This document shows positions 54,298 through 63,837 of a stretch of 64,000 nucleotides of DNA, in pieces (position 1 is the first letter of the stretch; every line of letters begins with the position of its first letter). This stretch comes from Thioclava sp. GXIMD2076 (GTDB taxonomy: Bacteria; Pseudomonadota; Alphaproteobacteria; Rhodobacterales; Rhodobacteraceae): the NCBI RefSeq assembly GCF_037949795.1, contig NZ_CP149932.1, positions 372,001 through 436,000 of the forward strand. Direction: 5' to 3'. The notes under the pieces are model-generated. The model saw nothing but the letters and a program-made list of their open reading frames with translations, was not told the DNA's origin and searched no databases. Position numbers and translations under genes: made by a program.

Positions 54298-55014
54298 ATG
54301 GCCAAGCCCGCGCGCGCGCCCCGCAAGATCGTTATTCTGACAGGGGCCGGTATCTCTGCCGAAAGCGGCATCCGCACCTTTCGCGCCGAGGACGGGCTGT
54401 GGGAGGAGCACCGCATAGAGGATGTCGCGACCCCCGAGGGCTTCGAGGCCGATCCCGATCTGGTGCTTGATTTCTACAACAAGCGCCGCGCCGTCTCGAC
54501 GGGAGCGCAGCCCAACCCTGCCCACATCGCACTGGCCCAACTGGAGGCCGATCCGCGCTTCGAAGTGCTGATCGTCACCCAGAATGTCGATGACCTGCAC
54601 GAACGTGGCGGCGCGCGGAACGTAATCCATATGCATGGCAGCCTCTATGGCGCGATCTGTCATGCCTGCAAGTCACGCTGGCCAGCCCCCGAGATCATGC
54701 GCGCTTCCGATCCCTGCCCCGAATGCGGCCAGATGGCAACGCGCCCCGATATCGTCTGGTTCGGCGAGATCCCCTACCGGATGGACGAGATCTGGACCGC
54801 GCTGCGCGCCGCCGAGCTGTTCGTGTCGATCGGCACGTCGGGCAATGTCTATCCGGCGGCGGGCTTCGTGCAGGACGCCGCGCGGGCGGGCGTGGCCACA
54901 CTGGAACTCAATCTCGACCCCTCCACCGGCACCTCCAGATTCGACGAATGCCGCCACGGACCAGCCACGACGCTTGTGCCGGAGTGGGTAAAAGAGCAGC
55001 TGACCCAAGCATAG
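54298..55014 (+). CDS. cobB: Sirtuin NAD-dependent deacylase CobB
   Basis: A 238-aa class III sirtuin. NAD motif [14 protein letters not shown] (17-29), [12 protein letters not shown], catalytic His 113 in HMHGSLYG, and zinc Cys 121/124/140/143. The DFYNKRR segment gives Tyr 60-x-x-Arg 63, the pair that binds succinyl-Lys in SIRT5 and E. coli CobB (Tyr 92/Arg 95), so desuccinylase activity is expected. Start at 54298 (AGGAG upstream) rather than ATG 54268. Confidence 0.92.
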   Translation: MAKPARAPRKIVILTGAGISAESGIRTFRAEDGLWEEHRIEDVATPEGFEADPDLVLDFYNKRRAVSTGAQPNPAHIALAQLEADPRFEVLIVTQNVDDLHERGGARNVIHMHGSLYGAICHACKSRWPAPEIMRASDPCPECGQMATRPDIVWFGEIPYRMDEIWTALRAAELFVSIGTSGNVYPAAGFVQDAARAGVATLELNLDPSTGTSRFDECRHGPATTLVPEWVKEQLTQA

Positions 55015-55181
55015 CGTGCAAAAACCTGCATATCGCTGCGCTATTGCCAGATGAATCGCTTGACCTGCGCTGCGTTTACTCGTATCTCCCGCGGACAGAA
55101 TTCTGGGCGCTGCGCTTGCGGCGCCTTCATATGTTGCGAAAACGGGCGATCTTCGCCCATGTGGAAACAAAGGATGATGCC

Positions 55182-55469
55182 ATGTCGCGCGTTTGCGAAC
55201 TAACCGGCAAAGGCCCGATGACGGGCAACACTGTAAGCCACGCGAACAACAAGTCGCGTCGCCGCTTCCTGCCGAACCTCAATGATGTAAGCCTGATCTC
55301 CGAGACCCTCGGCCAGAGCTTCAAACTGCGCGTTTCGGCGCATGGCCTGCGTTCGGTCGATCACCGCGGTGGTCTGGACGCATTCCTTGCCAAGGCAAAA
55401 GACGCGGACCTCTCGGTCAACGCTCTGAAAATCAAAAAGGCCATCGTGAAGGCACAGGCAGCAGCCTGA
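55182..55469 (+). CDS. rpmB: Ribosomal protein bL28
   Basis: 50S subunit protein, 95 aa: [29 protein letters not shown], then LPNL...[26 protein letters not shown]. Only one Cys, so it is the zinc-free form. AAGGA 7 nt before the ATG; the open frame upstream is not coding. Terminator follows. No ribosomal neighbours, as is common for rpmB. Confidence 0.97.
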   Translation: MSRVCELTGKGPMTGNTVSHANNKSRRRFLPNLNDVSLISETLGQSFKLRVSAHGLRSVDHRGGLDAFLAKAKDADLSVNALKIKKAIVKAQAAA

Positions 55470-55494
55470 TCCCCGCGATCCTGACAGATTTCGA

Positions 55495-55523
55495 ACCCCG
55501 TGCCTCCGGCGCGGGGTTTTTTC
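55495..55523 (+). terminator. Terminator after rpmB
   Basis: Stem AACCCCGTGCC / GGCGCGGGGTT (one G-T), TCC loop, TTTTTT tail. Confidence 0.9.
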
Positions 55524-55574
55524 TTTACGGCGCTTCCTGATCGAAATCATTTGGTCCGGCCCGCGCGGCAGGCT

Positions 55575-55943
55575 ATGACGCCGGATATGAAGACGCTCCG
55601 GCTTTTGCCCTTTGTGACGATACTTCTGGTGACAGTCTTCGCGCTCACCAGTCTCGAATTCGCCTCCGCGCGCGGTCAGACCCGCGCGGCCGGACAGATC
55701 GTGCTCTGTAGCGGTCAGGGGCTGGTCACGGTGACGGTCGATGCCGGTGGCACACCGATTCGTCATGTGAAGATCTGTCCCGATATGGCGCTGGGTCTGC
55801 TGGCCTCGCTCGGCGTCACCCCGCCTGTGCTGCACCGCCCGGACGGCATGCACCGGCTCGATGCCACGTCCCCCCTCCCTGTCGAGGGCGGCCTTGCCAT
55901 CATTCTCCCGAAGGCCCGCGATCCTCCTGAGACCGCCGCATAA
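55575..55943 (+). CDS. Small exported protein, possibly DUF2946-like
   Basis: A 122-aa protein with an N-terminal hydrophobic segment (LLPFVTILLVTVFALTSLEFASA), either signal peptide or anchor. The mature part has Cys in VLCSGQG and HVKICPD, and a short His-rich stretch (VLHRPDGMHRLD). DUF2946 proteins look like this and occur by copper genes; I cannot confirm the match. Start uncertain (55575 or 55587). PCu(A)C follows 34 nt later, suggesting co-transcription. Confidence 0.65.
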   Translation: MTPDMKTLRLLPFVTILLVTVFALTSLEFASARGQTRAAGQIVLCSGQGLVTVTVDAGGTPIRHVKICPDMALGLLASLGVTPPVLHRPDGMHRLDATSPLPVEGGLAIILPKARDPPETAA

Positions 55944-55977
55944 CCCTTTGAAATGCGATCTTTACAGGAGACACACC

Positions 55978-56448
55978 ATGATCCGCTCGACCCTTCTGGC
56001 CGCCACGACCCTCATTCTTGGCCTGCCCGCCTTTGCCGAGGGCATCACCGTTCATGATGCCTATATGCGCATCTCTTCTCCCGTCGCCAAATCCGGCGCC
56101 GCCTTCATGACGATCGAGAACACTTCCGGTGAGGCCGACCGTCTTGTCGGTGTCAGCTCCACCATCGCAGAGCGCACCGAGTTGCATACCCATCAGGCCG
56201 ATGCCAACGGCATGATGGAGATGCTGCACGTCCCCGAGGGCTTTGCGATCCCTGCTCATGGCGCGCATGCACTGGCGCGTGGGGGCGATCATGTGATGTT
56301 CATGGGCTTGACCGAACCGCTGGAAGAGGGCGAGCATATCCAGCTTACGCTCGATTTCGAACACGCCGCCCCCGTGACCGTCGATCTGCAGGTGACGATG
56401 GGCGAAGGCCCGACCGGTCAGAGCCACGGCAGCATGAGCCACAACTGA
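55978..56448 (+). CDS. Periplasmic copper chaperone PCu(A)C
   Basis: A 156-aa protein with signal peptide (MIRSTLLAATTLILGLPAFA) and the PCuAC fold. Metal ligands: His 70, Met 79/80/82 and His 105-x-Met 107 (HVM), the family pattern H-x(n)-M-x(n)-H-x-M. A His-rich tail (SHGSMSHN) may also bind metal. Delivers Cu(I) to cytochrome oxidase CuA or cbb3 assembly. SD AGGAG. 1 nt from the convergent meaB stop. Confidence 0.92.
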   Translation: MIRSTLLAATTLILGLPAFAEGITVHDAYMRISSPVAKSGAAFMTIENTSGEADRLVGVSSTIAERTELHTHQADANGMMEMLHVPEGFAIPAHGAHALARGGDHVMFMGLTEPLEEGEHIQLTLDFEHAAPVTVDLQVTMGEGPTGQSHGSMSHN

Positions 56449-56449
56449 C

Positions 56450-57427
56450 CTAGCGCAGGATCTCGAGCATTGCGGCGGCGGCCACCGCCGGCGCAGTGCC
56501 CCCTGCCGCCACTTCGTCCCCCAGAGCGGCCATCCGCTCGCGGATCACCGGATCATTGCGCAATCGCGCCAAAAGCCCCTCGCGCACCTCTGCCTCGAAC
56601 CAGTGACGCGCCTGCTCGGCACGGCGGGCGGCAAAATGCCCCTCGGCCTCGCGCCAACCGGCCAAGGCGCGGATCTCGTCCCATGCGGTCTCGAGGCCCA
56701 CCTCCTCCAACGCCGACACCGCCATCGCCTTGGGGAACCCCTCCGGGTCCTGCGGACGTTTGCGCAACAGCCTGAGCGCACCTGCATAATCGGCCACCGT
56801 GCGCAGCGCCGTCATCTTCAGGTCGCCGTCAGCCTTGTTGACCAGAAGGATATCGGCCATTTCCATGATGCCCCGCTTCACCCCCTGCAGCTCGTCCCCT
56901 CCCGCAGGCGCCATCAGAAGAACGAACAGATCGACCATATCGGCCACCAGTGTCTCGGACTGGCCGACGCCCACCGTTTCGATCAGGATCAGATCGAACC
57001 CCGCCGCCTCGCAGAGCAGGATCGCCTCGCGGGTGCGCCGCGCGACCCCGCCCAGATGCGCCTGCGACGGCGAGGGCCGGATAAACGCCTTGGGGTCACG
57101 CGACAGCAAGTCCATCCGCGTTTTGTCGCCAAGGATCGAGCCGCCCGAGCGCGCCGAGGACGGATCGACGGCCAGCACGGCAACTTTCTTGCCCTGCCCT
57201 GTCAGCATCAGCCCGAAGCTCTCGATAAAGGTCGATTTTCCCACACCCGGCGTGCCCGACAATCCGACCCGCAGGGCATGCCCCCTGCCCGCCAGCAGAT
57301 CCAATAAGCGCAAGGCTTCGGCACGGTGATCGGGACGCTGCGATTCAATCAGCGTGATACCCCGCGCCAGAGCCCGTCTTTCTCCGGCCAGAATGCCGCG
57401 CGCCAGATCATCGGCAGTATTGCGCAT
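56450..57427 (-). CDS. meaB: Methylmalonyl-CoA mutase-associated GTPase MeaB
   Basis: A 325-aa G3E-family GTPase (ArgK/MeaB). P-loop GTPGVGKST (58-66), DPSSARSGGSILGDKTRM switch region, ETVGVGQSE and NKADG. Protects and reactivates the B12 mutase; in the ethylmalonyl-CoA pathway it supports ethylmalonyl- and methylmalonyl-CoA mutases. Those mutases are elsewhere. Start at 57427, with GGAG 6 nt upstream. Confidence 0.95.
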   Translation of the reverse strand: MRNTADDLARGILAGERRALARGITLIESQRPDHRAEALRLLDLLAGRGHALRVGLSGTPGVGKSTFIESFGLMLTGQGKKVAVLAVDPSSARSGGSILGDKTRMDLLSRDPKAFIRPSPSQAHLGGVARRTREAILLCEAAGFDLILIETVGVGQSETLVADMVDLFVLLMAPAGGDELQGVKRGIMEMADILLVNKADGDLKMTALRTVADYAGALRLLRKRPQDPEGFPKAMAVSALEEVGLETAWDEIRALAGWREAEGHFAARRAEQARHWFEAEVREGLLARLRNDPVIRERMAALGDEVAAGGTAPAVAAAAMLEILR

Positions 57428-57575
57428 GGTTCTCCCCCTATCGGCCAATCCTTGCAACCTAGCGTAAAAGAGTGAGTATCTGTGAAACGCTTCCTATTTC
57501 TTGCCTCGGCCAAAAGGTATATGTCCAGCCCATAGCCTGAAGAGCTTCAGGTTTCGTCACGACGAAAGGACCGTC

Positions 57576-58316
57576 ATGAGAGCAGGGGTTATGCACAAGA
57601 TCGTTCTGGCCGGTGCGCTGGCATTGGGGCAGATCGCCACCGGATATGCCGCGCGTGCGGATCAGAGCGACCAGATCACCTTTGATGTCGAGCTGAAGGG
57701 TATCAAGGCGGGCGAATTGCTGATTAATGGCAAAATCGAGGGCAATGGCTATGGCGCCAACGGGACGCTGCAGACCACAGGGCTCTTGGGCTTCATCCGC
57801 AAGGTGCGTTTTGATGCGACCGCGAACGGCTACATCACCGGCCAGCGTTTCACCCCTACCCGCTATGTCGAGCAAGCCGATACGCCGGACCGGGACCGTG
57901 TCTCGACGATGGTCTATAACCGCGGCACGCCGATCTCGGTCAGTCAGGAACCGCCACGCAAGCCGCGCAGCACCGATCTGGACCCGACGCAGCAGCATGG
58001 CACGGTCGATCCGCTAACCGCACTCTATTCGGTCCTGCGCTCGGTTCCCGCAGACGAGGCCTGCAACCGCTCCGAGCAGATCTTCGACGGCTCCCGCCGC
58101 TCGCAGGTCAAACTGAACGCGCCGCAGAAACAGGGGAATAACGTGATCTGCACCGGCGAATACCGCCGCCTGTCGGGCTTCTCCAAATCGGATATGTCCA
58201 AGAAATCGGTCTTCCCTTTCACCCTGACCTATAGTCCCACCGCCAAGGGCCGTCTGGAGGTCAGCCAGATTGCCACCGATACGATCTATGGCGAAGGCCG
58301 CCTGATACGGCGCTGA
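57576..58316 (+). CDS. DUF3108 domain protein, exported
   Basis: A 246-aa protein with signal peptide (MRAGVMHKIVLAGALALGQIATGYAARA) and a DUF3108-like beta region (FDVELKGIKAGELLINGKIEGNGYGANGTLQTTG, ALYSVLRSVPADE, FTLTYSPTAKGRLEVSQI). Periplasmic or outer-membrane, function unknown. AAGGA 7 nt before ATG 57576. Precedes hrpB by 3 nt, so one transcript is possible. Confidence 0.82.
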   Translation: MRAGVMHKIVLAGALALGQIATGYAARADQSDQITFDVELKGIKAGELLINGKIEGNGYGANGTLQTTGLLGFIRKVRFDATANGYITGQRFTPTRYVEQADTPDRDRVSTMVYNRGTPISVSQEPPRKPRSTDLDPTQQHGTVDPLTALYSVLRSVPADEACNRSEQIFDGSRRSQVKLNAPQKQGNNVICTGEYRRLSGFSKSDMSKKSVFPFTLTYSPTAKGRLEVSQIATDTIYGEGRLIRR

Positions 58317-58319
58317 GTT

Positions 58320-60758
58320 TTGACGACCCTTCCTATCGATACCGTCCTGCCCGAGTTATGCGCCGCGATCGCCCGCGATGGCCGCGCCGTCCTGATGGCG
58401 CCGCCCGGCGCGGGCAAGACCACCCGCGTGCCTCTGGCCCTGATGGACCAGATCCGCGGTCGTATCCTGATGCTGGAGCCGCGCCGTCTGGCCGCCCGTG
58501 CCGCCGCCGAGCGCATGGCCGACACATTGGGCGAGCCGGTGGGCCAGACCGTGGGCTACCGCATCCGTGGCGAGGCGAAAGTCTCGAAAGCAACCCGTAT
58601 CGAAGTGGTCACCGAGGGCATCCTGACCCGCATGATCCAGTCCGACCCCGAGCTCTCGGGCGTGGGCTGCGTGATCTTCGACGAATTCCACGAGCGCTCG
58701 CTCAATGCCGATCTGGGGCTGGCCTTGGTCTGGGAGGTGCGTGGCGCGCTGCGCGACGATCTCGCCATTGTGGTGATGTCCGCCACGCTTGACGCGGGGC
58801 CGGTAGCGGCGATGCTCGATGATGCGCCGGTGGTGGTGTCGGAAGGCCGCGCGTTTCCGGTGGAGACCCGCTGGCTCGACCGTCCCGTGGACCGCACGAT
58901 GCGGTTTGAACCCGCACTTGCGGGCCTGATCGAGCAGGCCGCCACCGAGACCACGGGCAGCATTCTCGCCTTCCTTCCGGGCGAGGGCGAGATCCGCCGC
59001 GTCGAGGCGCTGCTGGCCGGCCGCCTGCCCGCCGATATGACCATCCGTCCGCTCTTTGGCGCGATGGAATTTGCCGCCCAACGCGCGGCCATCGAGCCTG
59101 CCAGAACGGGCCGCAAACTGGTTCTGGCAACCTCGATTGCCGAGACCTCGCTGACCATCCAGGATGTGCGTGTGGTGATCGATGGCGGTCGCGCGCGCCG
59201 GATGCGCTTTGACGCGGGATCGGGCATGGCGCGTCTGGTGACCGAGCCTGTCAGTCGCGCCGAAGCCGAGCAGCGTCGCGGACGCGCGGGCCGTGTGGCC
59301 GAGGGCATCTGTTACCGGCTCTGGACCAAAGGCGCCGAGGGCGCGCTGCCCGCCTTCCCGCCTGCCGAAATCGAGGTGGCCGATCTGTCGGGTCTCGCGC
59401 TGGAACTGGCGCAATGGGGCAGCGACGGGTCGGATCTGGCTTTTCTCACGCCGCCCCCCGCGCCCGCATTGGCCGAGGCGCGCGCCCTGCTGGAAAATCT
59501 GGGCGCGCTCGATGGCACCAGCCTGACACCGCATGGTCAGGCGCTCGCCCGCCTGCCACTCCATCCCCGCCTCGGGCATATGCTGCTGAAGGCCGGAAAA
59601 AGCGCCGCCGATCTGGCCGCCCTGCTGGCCGAGCGCGACCCTCTGCGCGGGGCCCCCGCCGAGCTGACGCTACGCCTGAAAGCGGTCCAGAAACCGCGTG
59701 ACTTTGCCGCCGATCATCCGTGGCAGCCCCATCGTGGCACGGTGGACCGCATCCGGCAGGAGGCCCGCCGACTGGCGAAGATGGTCGATCATACTACCCC
59801 GCTCGAGCCCGCCGAGATGGCCGCACTTGCCTATCCCGACCGTGTGGGCCTGCGCCGCGCGGGCGACCAGCCCCGCTATGTGCTCTCGGGTGGCAAGGGC
59901 GTGCAGATCGCCGATACGGACCCGCTGGCCACCGCCCGCCTGATCGTGGCTACTGATACCAATGGTGACCCGCGCGAGGCCATGCTGCGCCAGGGCACCC
60001 AGATTTCCGAAGCCCAGATCCGCGGGCTGTTCGGCGCGCAGATCGATTGGGTGGATGTCTGCGAGTGGTCGCGCCGCGAGGGCCGCGTGGTGGCGCGCAA
60101 GCAGGAGCGTTTCGGCGCGCTGGTGCTCGATGACCGGATCTGGAAGGACGCCCCGCGCGAAGCGCTGGCCCGCGGGGCGCTGGACGGCATCCGCCAGATC
60201 GGGCTGCCATTTTCCGATGCCGCGCGACGCTTCCGCGCCCGTGTGCAGCTTCTGCACGAGGAAGGCGCGGATCTGCCCGCCTTCGATGACGATGCGCTGA
60301 TGGCGCGCGCCGGGGACTGGCTTCTGCCCTATCTGGGTGGCAAGCGCACCGAAGCCGACCTCCGCCGGATGGATATCACCGACGCGCTGCGCGCAAGCCT
60401 CGACTGGGAGCAGCTACAGCTGGTGGACCGCTTGGCCCCTGCGCATTTCGAAACGCCTTTGGGGCGGCGCGTGCCCATCGATTATAGCGGAGAGCACCCC
60501 GCCATCGAGATCCGCTTGCAGGAGATGTTCGGTGTGACGGCCCATCCCAGCATCGGTCCCAAACGCCTGCCGTTACGCGTGACGCTCCTCTCGCCCGGCC
60601 ATAAGGCCATTCAGGTAACGATGGATATTCCGGGCTTCTGGGACGGCTCCTATGCCGATGTGCGCAAGGATATGCGCGGGCGCTACCCCAAACATCCGTG
60701 GCCCGAAAACCCGCGCGAGGCCGACCCAACATTGCGCGCCAAACCCCGTTCCCAGTAG
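58320..60758 (+). CDS. hrpB: ATP-dependent helicase HrpB
   Basis: An 812-aa DEAH-box helicase. Motif I APPGAGKTT, motif II DEFH (DEFHERS), motif III SATLD, motif VI QRRGRAGR, then the HrpB C-terminal domain. Start codon is TTG (58320), 3 nt after the DUF3108 stop; no ATG fits nearby. Role in bacteria unclear (RNA processing or mRNA handling). Terminator follows. Confidence 0.95.
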   Translation: MTTLPIDTVLPELCAAIARDGRAVLMAPPGAGKTTRVPLALMDQIRGRILMLEPRRLAARAAAERMADTLGEPVGQTVGYRIRGEAKVSKATRIEVVTEGILTRMIQSDPELSGVGCVIFDEFHERSLNADLGLALVWEVRGALRDDLAIVVMSATLDAGPVAAMLDDAPVVVSEGRAFPVETRWLDRPVDRTMRFEPALAGLIEQAATETTGSILAFLPGEGEIRRVEALLAGRLPADMTIRPLFGAMEFAAQRAAIEPARTGRKLVLATSIAETSLTIQDVRVVIDGGRARRMRFDAGSGMARLVTEPVSRAEAEQRRGRAGRVAEGICYRLWTKGAEGALPAFPPAEIEVADLSGLALELAQWGSDGSDLAFLTPPPAPALAEARALLENLGALDGTSLTPHGQALARLPLHPRLGHMLLKAGKSAADLAALLAERDPLRGAPAELTLRLKAVQKPRDFAADHPWQPHRGTVDRIRQEARRLAKMVDHTTPLEPAEMAALAYPDRVGLRRAGDQPRYVLSGGKGVQIADTDPLATARLIVATDTNGDPREAMLRQGTQISEAQIRGLFGAQIDWVDVCEWSRREGRVVARKQERFGALVLDDRIWKDAPREALARGALDGIRQIGLPFSDAARRFRARVQLLHEEGADLPAFDDDALMARAGDWLLPYLGGKRTEADLRRMDITDALRASLDWEQLQLVDRLAPAHFETPLGRRVPIDYSGEHPAIEIRLQEMFGVTAHPSIGPKRLPLRVTLLSPGHKAIQVTMDIPGFWDGSYADVRKDMRGRYPKHPWPENPREADPTLRAKPRSQ

Positions 60759-60773
60759 ACCTCCCCCCAATGG

Positions 60774-60803
60774 AAAAGGCGGCCCCGCGAGACCGCCTTT
60801 TTT
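60774..60803. terminator. Terminator, hrpB / DEAD-box helicase
   Basis: AAAAGGCGG / CCGCCTTTT with a 10-nt loop, TTTTTT tail on plus; it lies 3 nt before the helicase stop on minus. Confidence 0.85.
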
Positions 60804-60805
60804 AG

Positions 60806-62698
60806 TTACTTCTTGCCGGGCTTGCCATATTTGGCTTTCGGTTTGCCCTTATCCTTGGGATTCGGCTTGTCCTTGAAAGACTTGCCTGCGGCGGGTTTAC
60901 CGAATTTCGCAGGTTTTCCCTCGCCGAACTCGTCGCGGCTCTTGAAGGATTTGCGCGGCGCACCATCGTCCGAATCCCCTTTGCGATGCGGCTTCTTGAA
61001 CTCGCGGTCTCCACGGTCGCCAAAATCGCGACCCTCGGAATGACGGCGCGGGCCACCGGGTTTCTTGTCCCATTTGGCGGGACGCGGGTTCGGACGGTCG
61101 AGCCCCTCAGGCGCTTTGTCCAGCACATCCACACCGCATTTATCCTCGAGCGAGCGCTCGGGGCCCACCGATTGCAGGAAACGGTCGGCGGCATCGGCAT
61201 GGATCTGCACGAAAGTATGGTCGTTCATGATGCGGATCGCACCGATGTCACGGCGGGTCAGATCACCCGCACGGCAGAGCATCGGCAGCAGCCATTTCGG
61301 ATCGGTGCCGCTGTCACGGCCCATCGACAGACGCATCCATGTCGAGCGCTCAAACTCGACCTTTGCACGCGGCTTCGGCCCGTCCACGCTGATCGGCGTG
61401 ATATCCTCGGGCGCCGAACGACCGGCACGGAAGGCGCGCACAACGGCGGCGGCCAGCTGTACCTTGTCGAAACGCGCGGCCAGCGCCTGAACGGCGTCAT
61501 TCTCGTCCGCTTCGATCAGGTCGGTAAGGCTGGGCATTTCCATCATGCGGGCGCTGTCACGCTCCTGCACTTCCTCGGCCGAAGGCGCGGGCGCCCAATC
61601 GGCGGTGAGGTTGGCGAATTTCAGGAGGCGCTCTGCCTTGGCCTTGATATTGATCGGCACGACCAGCGCAGACACGCCTTTCGACCCCGCACGACCGGTC
61701 CGGCCCGAACGGTGCAGCAGCGCTTCCTTGTTCTGCGGCAGGTCGGCATGGATCACCAGCTCGAGGCCCGGAAGGTCGATACCGCGTGCGGCCACGTCCG
61801 TGGCGATACAGACGCGGGCACGGCCATCGCGCATCATCTGCAGCGCGCGCGAACGCTCTTCCTGGCTCAGTTCGCCCGAGAGCGCCACAACGGCAAAGCC
61901 ACGGTTCAGCAGCTTCGTGGTCAGATGGGTCACCATCGCGCGGGTGCCACAGAAGACGATCGCGTTATGCGCCTCGTAGAAACGCAGCAGGTTGACGATG
62001 GCATTCTCGCGGTCCGAGCGGTCCACCACCAGCGCGCGATATTCGATATCGCTGTGCTGGGCCTTGCGGTCGATGGTCGAGATGCGCTGCGCATCTTTCT
62101 GGAAGGTACCCGCCAGACGCTCGATCTCGGGCGAGACGGTCGCCGAGAACATCAGCGTGCGGCGTTCTTCGGGCGCCTCGTTGAGGATGAATTCCAGATC
62201 CTCGCGGAAGCCCAGATCCAGCATCTCGTCGGCCTCGTCCAGAACCGCGACCTGCAGTTCCGACAGATCCAGCGCGTTACGGCGGATATGATCGCAGATC
62301 CGGCCCGGCGTCCCCACGACAATATGCGCCCCGCGTTCCAGCTGACGGCGCTCATTGCGCGGATCCATGCCCCCAACAGCACCCGCGATGATCATACCGG
62401 CTTCGGCATAGAGCCATTCCAGCTCGCGCTTCACCTGCAACGCCAACTCGCGCGTCGGCGCGATGACGATGGCGCGCGGCACATCGGCACGGGTGTGCAG
62501 CCCTTCGGCCAGAAGCTGGGCCGACATCGCAAGCCCGAAAGCCACGGTCTTGCCCGAGCCGGTCTGTGCCGAGACCAGAAGATCCTGTTCTGCCAGAGCG
62601 GGGTCACCCACCGCATGCTGCACGGAGGTGAGGGTTTCGTAGCCCTTCTTTTCCAGCGCGGACTGCAGCGCGGGGTGAATGGCGATATCAATGCTCAT
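60806..62698 (-). CDS. DEAD-box RNA helicase with DbpA-like and basic C-terminal region
   Basis: A 630-aa helicase. Motif I AQTGSGKT, DEAD in VLDEADEML, SAT in MFSATVS, motif VI HRSGRTGRAG. After the core, a DbpA/CsdA-like RNA-binding domain (WMRLSMGRDSGTDPKWLLPMLCRAGDLTRRDIGAIRI) and a low-complexity Lys/Gly/Asp/Arg tail of about 120 residues. RNA remodelling, perhaps ribosome assembly or cold response. Start at 62698; the SD is weak. Confidence 0.93.
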   Translation of the reverse strand: MSIDIAIHPALQSALEKKGYETLTSVQHAVGDPALAEQDLLVSAQTGSGKTVAFGLAMSAQLLAEGLHTRADVPRAIVIAPTRELALQVKRELEWLYAEAGMIIAGAVGGMDPRNERRQLERGAHIVVGTPGRICDHIRRNALDLSELQVAVLDEADEMLDLGFREDLEFILNEAPEERRTLMFSATVSPEIERLAGTFQKDAQRISTIDRKAQHSDIEYRALVVDRSDRENAIVNLLRFYEAHNAIVFCGTRAMVTHLTTKLLNRGFAVVALSGELSQEERSRALQMMRDGRARVCIATDVAARGIDLPGLELVIHADLPQNKEALLHRSGRTGRAGSKGVSALVVPINIKAKAERLLKFANLTADWAPAPSAEEVQERDSARMMEMPSLTDLIEADENDAVQALAARFDKVQLAAAVVRAFRAGRSAPEDITPISVDGPKPRAKVEFERSTWMRLSMGRDSGTDPKWLLPMLCRAGDLTRRDIGAIRIMNDHTFVQIHADAADRFLQSVGPERSLEDKCGVDVLDKAPEGLDRPNPRPAKWDKKPGGPRRHSEGRDFGDRGDREFKKPHRKGDSDDGAPRKSFKSRDEFGEGKPAKFGKPAAGKSFKDKPNPKDKGKPKAKYGKPGKK

Positions 62699-62815
62699 GG
62701 CGGGGGACTTTCGGGTCTGGAATGGAACGGGCGCACTCAACTGCGGCGCAAGGGGCGGCTCATACGCCCTTTGCGGCCTTCTGTATAGGGGTAATCTGCG
62801 CCCTTGGTTACGCGC

Positions 62816-63712
62816 TCACACCCATTTCGCTATCGGCGGAAGGCTCATCAACACCGCATCGGGGTTGTGACCGGTTTCCAGACCGAATTTCGTGCCGCGA
62901 TCGTAGACCAGATTGTATTCGGCATAAAGCCCGCGATGGACAAATTGCGTCTCGCGGTCGGCATCGGTCCAGGGCTGGTTGCGGCGTTTCTCGGTCACCG
63001 GCACGAATGCCTTGAGGAAGGCACGACCCACATCCTGGGTAAAGGCGAAGTCCTCCTCCCAGTTACCGGTGTTCAGATCGTCATAGAAGATACCGCCCAC
63101 CCCGCGGGCGCGGTTGCGGTGCGGGATATAGAAATACTCGTCCGCCCATGCCTTGAAACGCGGATAGTAGCTTTCGTCATGCGCATCGCAAGCCGCTTGC
63201 ATCGCCGCGTGGAACTCGGCGGTGTCGTCTTCATATTCGATACAGGGGTTGAGGTCCGCCCCACCGCCAAACCACCATGCGCCCGGCGTCCAGAACATCC
63301 GCGTGTTCATATGGACCGCAGGCGTCTGCGGGTTCTGCATATGCGCCACAAGGCTGATCCCCGAGGCCCAGAAGCGCGGGTCCTGATCCATCCCCGGCAC
63401 GCCGCGCGCGGCCATCGCCTTTTGCGCGCGCTCGCCCAGAGTGCCCCAGACCGTGGAGATATTTACCCCGACCTTCTCGAACACACGCCCCCCGCGCATG
63501 ACGCTCATTTTGCCGCCGCCATGATCCTCGCCCTCGGGGCCGGTGCGCACCGTGGGTGTGACCTCGAACCGGCCTGCGGGAATTTCGGCATGGGGACCCG
63601 TGACCTGACTGTCCTCAAGCCCCTCGAAGGCCGCAACAATCTGGTCGCGCAAATCGGAAAACCACTGGCTGGCGCGGGATTTCTCATCCGCGAATAGGGG
63701 CTGGTCGGTCAT
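62816..63712 (-). CDS. hemF: Oxygen-dependent coproporphyrinogen III oxidase
   Basis: A 298-aa haem/chlorophyll biosynthesis enzyme converting coproporphyrinogen III to protoporphyrinogen IX with O2. Signatures: GGGKMSVMRGGRVFEKVGVN, MNTRMFW, FGGGADLNP, RGVGGIFYDDL and VHRGLYAEYNLVYDRGTKFGL. ATG 63712 preferred (AAGGAG 5 nt upstream) to GTG 63718. Single gene. Confidence 0.97.
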   Translation of the reverse strand: MTDQPLFADEKSRASQWFSDLRDQIVAAFEGLEDSQVTGPHAEIPAGRFEVTPTVRTGPEGEDHGGGKMSVMRGGRVFEKVGVNISTVWGTLGERAQKAMAARGVPGMDQDPRFWASGISLVAHMQNPQTPAVHMNTRMFWTPGAWWFGGGADLNPCIEYEDDTAEFHAAMQAACDAHDESYYPRFKAWADEYFYIPHRNRARGVGGIFYDDLNTGNWEEDFAFTQDVGRAFLKAFVPVTEKRRNQPWTDADRETQFVHRGLYAEYNLVYDRGTKFGLETGHNPDAVLMSLPPIAKWV

Positions 63713-63837
63713 GGGCACTCCTTTTCTTGGGCGCAGTCTTAGCGGGCCGCGCTGGCGGGGGCAAATGCCTCTTTCGCATGAGCCCTCTAGCCGCGCGGCC
63801 TGCTAAAAGCTAATCTGATCGCCAAAGGAGCCAAGCA

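Noticed and set aside
60986..62788. A 600-codon frame antisense to the DEAD-box helicase
   Set aside because: A shadow frame: all motifs belong to the helicase on the other strand.
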